The notes under the pieces: generated by a model | Told to the model about the DNA's origin: nothing | The model's database searches: none | What the model saw: the letters and a program-made list of their open reading frames with translations, nothing else | Translations under genes and position numbers: made by a program | In this document: piece by piece, positions 8,044 to 15,564 of the stretch | Layout of the letters: every line of letters starts with the position of its first letter | Position numbering within the stretch: position 1 is the stretch's first letter | NCBI RefSeq assembly: GCF_902490045.1 | Contig: NZ_CABUCJ010000014.1 | Span: forward strand, 1 to 35,522 | DNA: 35,522 nt | Source of the DNA: an uncultured Anaerotruncus sp. | GTDB lineage: Bacteria; Bacillota; Clostridia; Oscillospirales; Ruminococcaceae | Direction of reading: 5' to 3'

Positions 8044-8195
8044 GCAAAGGCGGCCGTTATAGAAGGGAGTGACTGCCGGTGTGTTACCAAGGGAAACGGT
8101 AACGAGGCAATATGGGCCAGCCAAAGCAAACAAACTTATGAAGCGTAACAACATTATACAGCATAATAAACGAGGATGTCAATAAGTTTATGCGA

Positions 8196-8210
8196 TATAA
8201 TAACCTTATT
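8196..8210 (+). promoter_or_regulatory. -10 box and overlapping AT palindrome upstream of RHH gene
   Basis: TATAAT at 8196-8201 overlaps a palindrome AATAA-CC-TTATT (8199-8210), 24-38 nt before the ATG. No good -35 was seen. A short palindrome overlapping the -10 of an RHH gene suggests autoregulation; this is inference. The flanking 8044-8195 is AT-rich and holds no gene; it has a small hairpin GTTACC...GGTAAC near 8080-8105. Confidence 0.4.
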
Positions 8211-8233
8211 AAACATGTAAGGTTTTGATAGTA

Positions 8234-8443
8234 ATGGCGACGATCAAAGTCAGCGGGGATCTCAAAAACAGGGATAGGCTATCGACAACCGTTGATAAAG
8301 GCCTGTATAAGGCGATCAAGGGCTATAGCGACGAGTCGTTGGTGCCGATGTCAAAAATTATAGATGAGGCAGTGGAAGACTTTCTGATCAAGAAAAAAAT
8401 CCCTTATGAGTGGGTTGCTCCTTATCGGGTATTAAAAGAATAA
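8234..8443 (+). CDS. Small ribbon-helix-helix (CopG/Arc-like) DNA-binding protein
   Basis: 69 residues: MATIKVSGDLKNRDRLSTTVDKGLYKAIKGYSDE... then an amphipathic helix PMSKIIDEAVEDFLIKKK. The short beta strand (RLSTTVDKGLYKAI) followed by two helices is the ribbon-helix-helix fold. Such proteins are dimeric repressors, often antitoxins or plasmid/transposon regulators. The ATG has AAGG 11 nt upstream; an upstream TTG (8225) is less likely. Codon use is more AT-rich than the host genes. It lies alone between the two inverted repeat copies with its own terminator. No toxin partner is next to it. Function beyond DNA binding is unknown. Confidence 0.72.
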   Translation: MATIKVSGDLKNRDRLSTTVDKGLYKAIKGYSDESLVPMSKIIDEAVEDFLIKKKIPYEWVAPYRVLKE

Positions 8444-8477
8444 AAAAATGCGGGCCGCAAAACGGCCCGCATTTTTT
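8443..8477 (+). terminator. Terminator of the RHH gene
   Basis: 15-bp stem AAAAAATGCGGGCCG (8443-8457), loop CAAAA, perfect arm 8463-8477 ending in TTTTTT. It starts in the stop codon of the RHH gene. Confidence 0.93.
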
Positions 8478-8516
8478 GACGATTGATTTGTCGGCACAGG
8501 TCTTCTTCTTGCGGTT

Positions 8517-8782
8517 GGCTGGACGTGAGCGGAGGGGGGATTCTCAAGGGGGGCGAGCTTTGCGCCCAGTCTTCTTCAAGTGAGCCCCCCTTGAGCGCCC
8601 TTCTTTCGTCCATTTCTTGGGCGTGCAAGAAATGGACCCGCCTGCCGGGGCGGGACCCGGCAAGCCCTCCGCCCACTGGGCGGCAAATCCAAGAAGATCG
8701 CCGCCGGTCGACTACCGGCAAGCCCTCCTCCCGCCGGGCGGAAAACCTAAGAAGAGGCCCGCAGCTCCCCGAGCGGCAAATC
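8517..8782 (+). repeat. Hairpin-rich intergenic repeat, copy B
   Basis: Inverted partner of copy A. 8517-8607 is identical to the reverse complement of 7831-7921 (91/91). Then comes a hairpin of 12-bp stem and 6-nt loop (8608-8637), the GC-rich segment from 8638, and two imperfect tandem units of 58 bp (8657 and 8715, both starting CCGGCAAGCCCTCC). The outer end CCGAGCGGCAAATC (8769-8782) is the reverse complement of copy A's outer end and finishes in the stop codon of the convergent gene on the - strand. Confidence 0.85.
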
Positions 8783-9315
8783 TACCGGGGAAAGGCATAC
8801 TCCTCGTCGAGCAGGAACCGCACCCGGCCGGGCGGAGGATCGGCGTAGGGATTATACTCCATCCCCTCCAGCGAAGCGGCGTCCACAAGGTCGAGCCAGC
8901 CGAACCGGGGGACGGAGACGTCCTCAAAATAGAGCCTGCGCACGCCGTAGCGGTCCTCGCCGGGATCGTACCGGCCGGGAATCGGCCGACGGTCGTACCG
9001 GACGAGGAAGGGCGCCGTCTCGTTCCCCTTGGGGACGCTGATCGTACAGACGACGGTGCGCGCGTCGGGATAAAAGGTCGCGTTGTAGAGGATGGGGCCC
9101 GCGTCTCCCTCGGCGGGCAGGGGAGAGGCGACCAGCTCGTCGAGGTCAAGGCTGTGGTTGGGGCTTTCCGCGCGCAGGGAGGCCATGAAGGCCGTATCCG
9201 GGCGCGCGTCAATATACTTCTGTTTCTCCGCCTGCGTCCGGGCGGTCAACAGGACCGCCGCGGCCAGCAGGAACAGGAGAAGCGGGAACAGGAGGCGCTT
9301 TTTCCGGCTACTCAT
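8782..9315 (-). CDS. Small membrane-anchored extracytoplasmic protein of unknown function (ABC operon, last gene)
   Basis: 177 residues. MSSRKKRLLFPLLLFLLAAAVLL is a positively charged start plus one membrane helix (residues 8-24), followed by an extracytoplasmic region of about 150 residues without cysteines, rich in Asp, Pro and aromatics (PGRYDPGEDRYGVRRLYFEDVSVP). No family recognised. Its start overlaps the end of the permease gene by 8 nt, so it is translationally coupled and the last gene of a four-gene operon. The position suggests an accessory part of the exporter or a substrate. The final stop codon lies in repeat copy B. Confidence 0.7.
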   Translation of the reverse strand: MSSRKKRLLFPLLLFLLAAAVLLTARTQAEKQKYIDARPDTAFMASLRAESPNHSLDLDELVASPLPAEGDAGPILYNATFYPDARTVVCTISVPKGNETAPFLVRYDRRPIPGRYDPGEDRYGVRRLYFEDVSVPRFGWLDLVDAASLEGMEYNPYADPPPGRVRFLLDEEYAFPR

Positions 9316-10717
9316 GCTTGATCGCCTCGAGGGCGGAAATTTTCATCGCGCGGTTGGCGGGCAGGATGCCGGAGACGAGGCCGATGAGCGTGGCGAAGAG
9401 AATCGCCGCCACGACGAGCCACGGCGGGATGAGGGAGACCTGCGCGGCGGCCTGTTCGCCGCCCCCATAGTAACCCATATAGCGCATCGATATGCCGCTG
9501 TTGTTACCGCTGAAGGAGAAGTTGAAGTAATTCATCAAAAAGGAGATAAAATAGCTGAGGATGACCCCGATGATGCCGCCGGCAAAGCCGATGACCCCCG
9601 CCTCCATCAGGAAGACGGAGCGGATGTTTTTGACCTTGCAGCCGAGCACCTTCATGACGCCGATTTCGCGGGTGCGCTCATAGATCGACATGATCATCGT
9701 GTTGGTGATGCCGATGGCCGCGACGAGCAGCGAGATGCCGCCCAGTCCGCCCAGGAACATCTGCTGCTGGCGGGCCTGCTCCTGCATCGGCTTGCGCACG
9801 TCCTCGGCCGAGTTCGTCTCGAAGCCCATCGCCTTGATGGCCTCCTGCACCGGCTCGACGTCCTCCATTGTTGCGACCTTGACGGTGACGTTGTTGTAGC
9901 CCTTGTCGTTGCGGGAGCTGGTTTTGATCTTGTTGACGCGGTTGTATTCCGCCTCGAGCCACTTGATGTCCTCGATGTCCATGATGATGCCCTGCGAGGT
10001 CTCCCAGCCCTTGTCGTAGTCCTCCTTGACCCGCCCGACCGGCTTGATCTCGCGGGAGAACTGCGTGCTGTCGGGGTCGTCCTCGTCCTGCTTGTTGCTG
10101 CGCAGGATGAGCTCGTCGTTCATGATGTCGACGAACGGCTTTTGCTTGAGCTCGCCGTTCTCGTCCCTTTCGGGCCAGCGGTAGTTGTCGAACTTTTTCT
10201 TGTTGTCCTGGAAGTTATAGCCGGTATATTCGCCGACCACCACATAGATCGGCTTTTTCTTTTCAGTCTGCGGCCCTTTGGGATATTCCCCCTCGAGTAG
10301 CGTGTATCCCATTTTGGGCATGGCTTCTGCGTACATGCCGGTGATGTCCCACAGTTCCATCTGGTAGCGGTCATCCTTGCCCGCGTAGACGCGCGCCTGG
10401 AGGCCGGGGGAATAGATGGGGGTGGCGACCTCGACGCCGGGAAGGTTCTGCATCCGCTCGACGGCCTTGTCGTCCATGACGGCGGAGTCGCCATCGCCCA
10501 TCCCGCTGTAGCGGTAGTTGTAGACGCTGATCGTGGTGAGGCGGCTGCCCATCTGGGCGAGGGTGTTTTCGAGCTGGAGGTTCATGCCGAGGCCGAGGGA
10601 GATCATGACGACGATCGCGCAGGTGCCGACCACCACGCCGACCACGGTGAGGATGGAGCGCATCTTTCGACGGAAGAGATTTCCAAAGCACATGGAAATC
10701 ATGTCAGATATCTTCAT
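9308..10717 (-). CDS. MacB/FtsX-type ABC transporter permease
   Basis: 469 residues. The N-terminal helix (residues ~18-43, MRSILTVVGVVVGTCAIVVMISLG) is followed by a ~280-residue external domain (MacB_PCD-like). Three more helices at ~330-355, ~382-408 and ~432-455 end in GILPANRAMKISALEAIKHE, the classic MacB/LolC-type tail. The loop IYERTREIGVMKVLGCKVKNIR after the second helix is the conserved FtsX signature. Such permeases are mechanotransmitters that expel peptides, lipids or antibiotics rather than classic channels. It overlaps the upstream gene by 14 nt and the downstream gene by 8 nt. Works with the ATPase at 12353-13294. Confidence 0.9.
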   Translation of the reverse strand: MKISDMISMCFGNLFRRKMRSILTVVGVVVGTCAIVVMISLGLGMNLQLENTLAQMGSRLTTISVYNYRYSGMGDGDSAVMDDKAVERMQNLPGVEVATPIYSPGLQARVYAGKDDRYQMELWDITGMYAEAMPKMGYTLLEGEYPKGPQTEKKKPIYVVVGEYTGYNFQDNKKKFDNYRWPERDENGELKQKPFVDIMNDELILRSNKQDEDDPDSTQFSREIKPVGRVKEDYDKGWETSQGIIMDIEDIKWLEAEYNRVNKIKTSSRNDKGYNNVTVKVATMEDVEPVQEAIKAMGFETNSAEDVRKPMQEQARQQQMFLGGLGGISLLVAAIGITNTMIMSIYERTREIGVMKVLGCKVKNIRSVFLMEAGVIGFAGGIIGVILSYFISFLMNYFNFSFSGNNSGISMRYMGYYGGGEQAAAQVSLIPPWLVVAAILFATLIGLVSGILPANRAMKISALEAIKHE

Positions 10718-12356
10718 CGTCGTCCTCCAGGAAGGCCTCGTCCTCCTTGCGCCGCACGAGCATGAGCCTGATCAGGAAGGCCACGAAGATCATGAGCACC
10801 ACGCCGCCGACCATCCAGCCCCAGACGGGGATCGTCTGGTACCAGGGCGTCTCCTCGGGGACCTCGTCCATCGGGTTCATCGCGTCCATGCCGTCGTCGA
10901 AGGAGGGCGTAAAGGCGATCGCGGTCGTCGTGAACGGCTCGCGCAGCTCGGTGACGTGCATATTCGCGTCCTCATAGGTGATGATGATTTCGCCCTTGAC
11001 CTCGCCGCCCTCCAGCGCGCCGAGCTGGAAATCGGCGGAGTCCTCCTTGCCGGCCTCGATGTTGCCGATGAACTGGCGCTGGCCGGGCTGGGCGATGTTG
11101 CCGGCGATCTCGGCGGAGACGTTATAGATGGGGGATTTCCCCTTGTTGACGAAGGAGACCTCGATGCTCGTGTCGTCCCCGACATAGAGCTCGGAGGGGA
11201 CCTCGATGGGATTGAGGGTGAAGCGGTCGAGCTGGGTGACGGGGATGCTGATCTCCTGCGCGGAGGTGAGCTGCTTGCGCGCCTCGTCGATGACCGCCTC
11301 ATAGGTAAAATCGAGCTTGATCGCGTGGGAAATCGGTTCCGCGCCCGGCTTGACCGACAGCGAGATCGTGCGCTCGACCGACGATTCGCGCGACATCTTT
11401 TCAAGGTAGATGGTATTGGAGGAGCCCTTGAGGGTGAACGCCTCGGGCACCGTGATCTTGATGACGATGTTGTCGATCGGGAGCTTTTTGCTCGTGTTGG
11501 TGAAGCGCAGCTTGAGGGCGAAGTCGCTCGCCGCGGCCACGCTCTCGCCGCCGTAATCGAATTCCGACACGATCAGCGTCGGGGTGGGCGGCGCGATGTC
11601 CGGTCGGCTGGAGGAGTCGTCGTCATCATCGTCGTCATCGTCGTGGTCCCGCCCGCTCGAGGCGGAGTTGACCTTGAGCTCGTTGAGTTCCTTGCTGAAA
11701 TCGGTCATGCCGATGCCCCATTCGGGCGGGTAGGAGACGGACAGGCGCAGCGTCTTGCTCTCGCCGGAGTACCGGACGCCTGTATATGTAATTGTGTAAT
11801 AGATCGAGTCGTTTCTGCCTTCCTTAAATTGGAAAGATGGGTCGGAACTTGATTTAAAGTTTTCTGAATTGAGACTGGCGAAAAAGTTTTTGTTACGTTC
11901 TTCATCGCTGTCGCCTTCGCCGCCGGGCAGGTCTTTGTAGTCCTTGTAGCTGAACCTGGTGTCGACGATGGTGATGATCATTTTTTCCGCGGTCTGCCCA
12001 CCGGACAGTTCCTTTATACGACCGGTACCGGACTGGAACTCCACACCCTGGATACTGTACTCGTTTGGCGCGGTCTCCGTGTTGTCATTCTTGTCGCCGG
12101 GGTCGGCTCCTTCCTCGGACTTGGGCTCTTTTGCGGCGGCGAGCATGCGGCTGCCCGCCCGGGAGGAGGAGAGCACCACATCGGGATCCTCCTTCGGAAC
12201 CTGGGATTCCACCTGCGTGGAGGTGCCGGCGGTATCGCCCTCGTCGGCGTAGACGGTCGTGCCCCAAAAGAGCGTGGCAAAGGAGACGCCCGCCGCTGAA
12301 AACAGGAAGATCACGGCAAGCACAAGGGAGATCACGCGGCTGGAAAGATGGTTCAT
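10704..12356 (-). CDS. Membrane-anchored CARDB/S-layer-like adaptor protein of an ABC exporter
   Basis: 550 residues. Signal-like helix at 9-28 (VISLVLAVIFLFSAAGVSFA), large external part, and one C-terminal helix near 507-533 followed by a short acidic tail (RRKEDEAFLEDDDEDI). The external part holds repeated Ig-like segments of the CARDB/COG1361 kind, e.g. PSELYVGDDTSIEVSFVNKGKSPIYNVSAEIAG and KLPIDNIVIKITVPEAF. A run of nine aspartates (DHDDDDDDDDDSSS, ~residue 240) separates the N-terminal third from these repeats. The segment about 11,780-12,060 is lower in GC than the rest of the gene. It overlaps the ATPase gene by 4 nt (ATGA). In this position it likely replaces the MacA-type adaptor; function inferred from context. 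Confidence 0.75.
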   Translation of the reverse strand: MNHLSSRVISLVLAVIFLFSAAGVSFATLFWGTTVYADEGDTAGTSTQVESQVPKEDPDVVLSSSRAGSRMLAAAKEPKSEEGADPGDKNDNTETAPNEYSIQGVEFQSGTGRIKELSGGQTAEKMIITIVDTRFSYKDYKDLPGGEGDSDEERNKNFFASLNSENFKSSSDPSFQFKEGRNDSIYYTITYTGVRYSGESKTLRLSVSYPPEWGIGMTDFSKELNELKVNSASSGRDHDDDDDDDDDSSSRPDIAPPTPTLIVSEFDYGGESVAAASDFALKLRFTNTSKKLPIDNIVIKITVPEAFTLKGSSNTIYLEKMSRESSVERTISLSVKPGAEPISHAIKLDFTYEAVIDEARKQLTSAQEISIPVTQLDRFTLNPIEVPSELYVGDDTSIEVSFVNKGKSPIYNVSAEIAGNIAQPGQRQFIGNIEAGKEDSADFQLGALEGGEVKGEIIITYEDANMHVTELREPFTTTAIAFTPSFDDGMDAMNPMDEVPEETPWYQTIPVWGWMVGGVVLMIFVAFLIRLMLVRRKEDEAFLEDDDEDI

Positions 12357-13294
12357 ATCGGCAGTTCTCCTTTTTCTTCTTGGGGGTCCGCCGCCGGGGC
12401 GGGCGGCAAAGCGGCGGGCGCGTCCCCGTCGTCCGGGAGGATCAGCGGCTCGTCGTCGGGCGGCAGGGGGAGCTCCTCCTCCACGGCCGGGATGGGCCCT
12501 TCCGGGAGACTGGGCTCCTCAGGCAGCACCGATTCGGGCGGCAGGGAATCCGCGTCGGCGGTTCCGTCATAGACCGGCGTGTGGGTGACGTCCGAGGTGA
12601 TCGCGCCGTCGATCAGGGTGACGACCCGGTCGGCGTAGTCGGCGATCTCGGGGTCGTGGGTGACGATGATGAGCGTCTGCTGGTACCGGCGCGCGAACCG
12701 CACCATCATGCGCATAACGTCGATGGTCGTCCGGGTGTCGAGGTTGCCGGTCGGCTCGTCTGCGAAAACCACCTTCGGCCGCGAGACGAACGCGCGCGCG
12801 ATGCCCACGCGCTGCTGCTGGCCGCCCGACATCTGGGTGGGCCTGTGGTGGGCGCGTTTTTTGAGCCCCACCGCGGCAAGCATCGCCATCGACGCCTTGT
12901 TCCGCTTCGATTTGGAGATGCCCTTGAAGATCATCGGCAGGGAGACGTTTTCGAGCGCCGTCATGGTGGGGAGGAGGTTGTAGGACTGGAAGACAAAGCC
13001 CAAAAACCGCTGCCGGAAGATCGCAAGCTGGTTTTCCGACAGGCGGGAGATGTTGGTCTTTCCAATATATACCGAGCCGCGGGTGGGCTTTTCAAGCCCC
13101 GCGAGCTGATTGAGCAGGGTGGATTTTCCGGAACCGGAGGTCCCGACGATGCAGACGACCTGCCCCTTTAAAATTTCAAGATTGATGTCCGCGAGGGCGA
13201 CGACTTTTTCATCGCCGATGCGGTAGACCTTGCGCAGATGGCGCACGCTGATCATGGGCTTGGGGCCGTTTTTGGCCTGCGCGGCGTTTTCCAA
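12353..13294 (-). CDS. MacB/LolD-type ABC transporter ATPase with long acidic proline-rich tail
   Basis: The ATPase domain begins MISVRHLRKVYRIGDEKVVAL. It has Walker A VGTSGSGKSTLLN, Q-loop FVFQSYNLLP, signature MSGGQQQRVGIARA, Walker B VVFADEPTGNLD and the switch His in IIVTHD, closest to the MacB/LolD family. It powers the permease encoded downstream. About 90 residues beyond the ATPase core form a tail rich in Pro, Glu and Asp (LPPESVLPEEPSLPEGP...), unusual for the family, which normally ends soon after the core. The start is placed at a TTG (13294) with GGAAGGGGG 7 nt upstream; in-frame ATGs at 13336 and 13315 have no good ribosome site. It overlaps the next gene by 4 nt. Confidence 0.88.
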   Translation of the reverse strand: MENAAQAKNGPKPMISVRHLRKVYRIGDEKVVALADINLEILKGQVVCIVGTSGSGKSTLLNQLAGLEKPTRGSVYIGKTNISRLSENQLAIFRQRFLGFVFQSYNLLPTMTALENVSLPMIFKGISKSKRNKASMAMLAAVGLKKRAHHRPTQMSGGQQQRVGIARAFVSRPKVVFADEPTGNLDTRTTIDVMRMMVRFARRYQQTLIIVTHDPEIADYADRVVTLIDGAITSDVTHTPVYDGTADADSLPPESVLPEEPSLPEGPIPAVEEELPLPPDDEPLILPDDGDAPAALPPAPAADPQEEKGELPI

Positions 13295-13345
13295 AGTGCC
13301 ACCCCCTTCCGGCATACCGATCAATAGGTGCGGCATTTCCCGCGA

Positions 13346-13375
13346 ATTACTGCACCAAATTCACACTGCCGTCAA
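13346..13375 (-). promoter_or_regulatory. Candidate promoter of the ABC-export operon
   Basis: On the - strand TTGACG (13370-13375), 18 nt, AGTAAT (13346-13351). Good -35, weaker -10. It lies about 50 nt upstream of the TTG start codon and is divergent from the rlmD promoter. Confidence 0.5.
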
Positions 13376-13418
13376 CGCGGCTTCACCGGAGCGACACAAT
13401 CGGCGCGGGAGAATCCGG

Positions 13419-13447
13419 TTGTACCCGTCCCGAATCTATGATACAAT
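13419..13447 (+). promoter_or_regulatory. Promoter of rlmD
   Basis: TTGTAC (13419-13424), 17 nt, TACAAT (13442-13447), 80 nt before the rlmD start codon. Confidence 0.75.
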
Positions 13448-13526
13448 ATCCGGAGAACCGGCAGATTCGACGGAAAATACAGGATGAGTATAGCATAGAT
13501 TGTCTGAAATGCAAAGGGGTGGGCGG

Positions 13527-15158
13527 ATGCCGCGGAAGAACGACCTGGTGACGCTCGACGTCACCGATATGACCCACGAGGGCAGCGGCGTCGGGCATTT
13601 GGACGGCATGGCGGTCTTCGTGCCCGCCTCGGCGGTGGGGGACCGGCTGCTGGTGCGGCTGGTCAAGGTCAATAAGACCCACTGCTTCGGGAAGATCGAG
13701 CGGATTTTGACCCCGTCGCCCGACCGCGTTCCCTCCGACTGCCCGGTGAGCCGCAGGTGTGGCGGGTGCGTCTTCCGGCACGTCTCCTATGAGGCGGAGC
13801 TGCGCTACAAGCAGGCGTTCGTCCAGCAGAATCTGCGCCGCATCGGCGGGATCGAACTGGAAGTGGAACCGATCCTGCCGTCCCCCCGGACCGAGGGCTA
13901 CCGCAACAAGGCGCAGTATCCCGTCCGGATGCAGAAGGGGAAGCTCGCGGCGGGCTTTTTCGCCCCGCGTACCCATGAGGTGATCGACTGCCATGACTGT
14001 CGCCTCCAGCCGTCCGGCTTTTCGCGGATTCTGGAGACTGTGCTCGGCTACCTGCGGGACTGCGGCGTCCCCGTCTATGACGAGGTTACGGGCGGCGGGC
14101 TCCTGCGGCATGTCTACCTGCGCGCCGGGCAGCGCTCGGGAGAAACGATGGTCTGCCTTGTTGTCAACGGGGACCGCCTTCCGCGCGAACGGGAGCTGGT
14201 CGAGCGCCTGCGCGCCTGCGACCCGCGGATCGTTTCGATCGTCCTCAACGTCAACGACCGCCCGACCAACGTCATCCTCGGGCGGGAGAACCGCGTCCTC
14301 TATGGGAAGGAACAGATCAGCGATGTGCTCTGCGGGGTGGCGTTCGACCTCTCCCCGCAGTCCTTTTACCAGGTGAACAGCTCCGGCGCCGAACGGCTCT
14401 ACGGCGTGGCCGCCGATTACGCCGCGCTCACGGGGGAGGAGACGGTGATCGATCTCTACTGCGGCGCGGGGACGATCGGGCTTTCGCTGGCGGGCCGTTG
14501 CAAAGAGGTGATTGGCGTCGAGGTCGTGCCGCAGGCGGTGGAAAACGCCCTCGCCAACGCGCGCCGCGCGGGCATTTCCAACGCGCGCTTCTTCTGCGCC
14601 GACGCGGCGGAGGCCGCCGCGCGCCTCGCGCGGGAGGGGACCCGCCCGGACGTGGTCATCCTCGACCCGCCGCGCAGGGGCTGCGAGGAGGCGGTGCTCG
14701 AATCGGTCGCGCGGATGGCCCCGGGGCGGATCGTCATGGTCTCCTGCAACAGTGCCACGATGGCCCGTGACTGCGCCGTGTTTGCCCGCCTCGGGTACGG
14801 GACGGCCCGCTGCCGGCCGGTGGACATGTTCCCGCGCACCGCGCATGTCGAGACGGTTGTCTTGCTTTCCAAGGGCGAGATCGACTCGAAGAATATTCGG
14901 GTTGAGTTCTCTTTGGAGGATATGGATATGTCCGAATTTCAGGATGGGGCAACCTATCCGCAGATTAAGGAGTATGTCTTGGAGCATACCGGGTTAAAGG
15001 TGTCCAACCTCTATATCTCACAGATTAAACGGAAATGTGGGATTGAGGTAGGCAAAAACTATAATCTGCCGAAATCCGAAGATTCCAGGCAACCCCAGTG
15101 TCCGCCGGAAAAAGAGAAAGCAATCCGAGAAGCATTCAAATATTTCGGGATGATCTAA
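13527..15158 (+). CDS. rlmD: RlmD-type 23S rRNA (uracil-C5)-methyltransferase, C-terminus replaced by mobile-element sequence
   Basis: 543 residues. An N-terminal TRAM-like domain (VTLDVTDMTHEGSGVGHLDG) is followed by a Cys cluster for an iron-sulfur site (DCPVSRRCGGCVF plus a later CHDC). The SAM fold has DLYCGAGTIGLSLA, VILDPPRRGC and the catalytic-Cys strand VMVSCNSATMARD. Residues 1-442, ending RTAHVE, are host RlmD. From 14,854 the codons become AT-rich and about 101 residues (GEIDSKNIRVEFSLEDMDMSEF... to ...EAFKYFGMI) follow that are not part of ordinary RlmD, which ends near residue 440-460. This tail comes from the integrated element. All catalytic motifs lie upstream, so activity is probably kept. 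The ATG at 13527 is chosen for AAGGGGTGG just upstream; an open TTG at 13500 is less likely. Confidence 0.9.
   Translation: MPRKNDLVTLDVTDMTHEGSGVGHLDGMAVFVPASAVGDRLLVRLVKVNKTHCFGKIERILTPSPDRVPSDCPVSRRCGGCVFRHVSYEAELRYKQAFVQQNLRRIGGIELEVEPILPSPRTEGYRNKAQYPVRMQKGKLAAGFFAPRTHEVIDCHDCRLQPSGFSRILETVLGYLRDCGVPVYDEVTGGGLLRHVYLRAGQRSGETMVCLVVNGDRLPRERELVERLRACDPRIVSIVLNVNDRPTNVILGRENRVLYGKEQISDVLCGVAFDLSPQSFYQVNSSGAERLYGVAADYAALTGEETVIDLYCGAGTIGLSLAGRCKEVIGVEVVPQAVENALANARRAGISNARFFCADAAEAAARLAREGTRPDVVILDPPRRGCEEAVLESVARMAPGRIVMVSCNSATMARDCAVFARLGYGTARCRPVDMFPRTAHVETVVLLSKGEIDSKNIRVEFSLEDMDMSEFQDGATYPQIKEYVLEHTGLKVSNLYISQIKRKCGIEVGKNYNLPKSEDSRQPQCPPEKEKAIREAFKYFGMI
14847..14853 (+). other. attL core GTCGAGA in rlmD
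   Basis: Left junction: host codons CAT before the core (RTAHVE), element codons after it (TVVLLSKGEIDSK). The core is in phase with the rlmD frame (codons 441-442 plus one base). The seven bases recur at 30040-30046; flanking bases differ on both sides, which is what a short serine-recombinase core leaves. Confidence 0.75.
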
Positions 15159-15182
15159 CATCCCGTAGAATGGAGGTTTCTT

Positions 15183-15431
15183 ATGGATAGATTGATTTCT
15201 TGTGAGTTTAATATGGACACTGCCTGTGTGGAACTGAAATTTGTTGATGGCAGTATGATTTCCATTGACACGATCGCCGTGGAGAACGAGATTGCCGACA
15301 ATATGTATCAGCGGTCAGAGCTGGACTATCTGATCTACAATGACCCGATTGGATATGCTAACTTGATATTGAACGGTGATCCCGAAACCTATTTGAAAAC
15401 TGTAACTGAATACAAACCGCTTGATAGCTAA
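15183..15431 (+). CDS. Small DUF6061-like protein of the mobile element
   Basis: 82 residues, MDRLISCEFNMDTACVELKFVDGSMISIDTIAVENE..., acidic, no membrane segment or cysteine motif. It resembles the small DUF6061 proteins often found beside this rlmD extension in clostridial elements (from memory, not searched). A GGAGG lies 7 nt upstream of the ATG. It follows the rlmD tail by 24 nt and is likely co-transcribed with rlmD, so the element places its first gene under the host rlmD promoter. A terminator follows. Function unknown. Confidence 0.65.
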   Translation: MDRLISCEFNMDTACVELKFVDGSMISIDTIAVENEIADNMYQRSELDYLIYNDPIGYANLILNGDPETYLKTVTEYKPLDS

Positions 15432-15439
15432 CCAACACT

Positions 15440-15474
15440 TTGCCCGTGGGAGAAATTCTGCGGGCAATTTTTTT
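15440..15474 (+). terminator. Terminator after the DUF6061-like gene
   Basis: TTGCCCG (15440-15446) pairs with CGGGCAA (15461-15467) and is followed by seven Ts. Ends transcription entering the element from rlmD and insulates the blaI-like promoter. Confidence 0.85.
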
Positions 15475-15495
15475 GTATCTTTTCTGTGAACTCTA

Positions 15496-15549
15496 TTGAT
15501 TTTGGCTGTCTAATGTGGTAGACTATATGTGAAGTCTAATGGTGTAGAC
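15496..15549 (+). promoter_or_regulatory. blaI-type promoter with two dyad operators
   Basis: Promoter TTGATT (15496-15501), 17 nt, TAGACT (15519-15524). Two near-identical dyads: GTCTAATGTGGTAGAC (15508-15523) and GTCTAATGGTGTAGAC (15534-15549), each GTCTA-N6-TAGAC, centres 26 bp apart. The first overlaps the spacer and -10, the second lies between promoter and ribosome site. This is the layout of BlaI/MecI autorepression. Confidence 0.85.
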
Positions 15550-15564
15550 AAGGAGGGCGTAAAT

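Noticed and set aside
7803..8154. Two overlapping - strand ORFs of about 100 codons through repeat copy A
   Set aside because: They read through the repeat and a terminator hairpin; one repeats the same peptide as the frame in copy B, as expected from duplicated non-coding DNA.
8657..8772. Two 58-bp tandem units considered as a CRISPR remnant
   Set aside because: Only two imperfect units, no unique spacers of constant length, no cas genes; they are part of the hairpin repeat.
8483..8848. ORF across repeat copy B
   Set aside because: Encodes only the repeat sequence and runs into the convergent gene; no ribosome site or motif.
10533..11852. 439-codon + strand open frame over the ABC operon
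   Set aside because: Antisense shadow of the permease and CARDB-like genes with biased composition.
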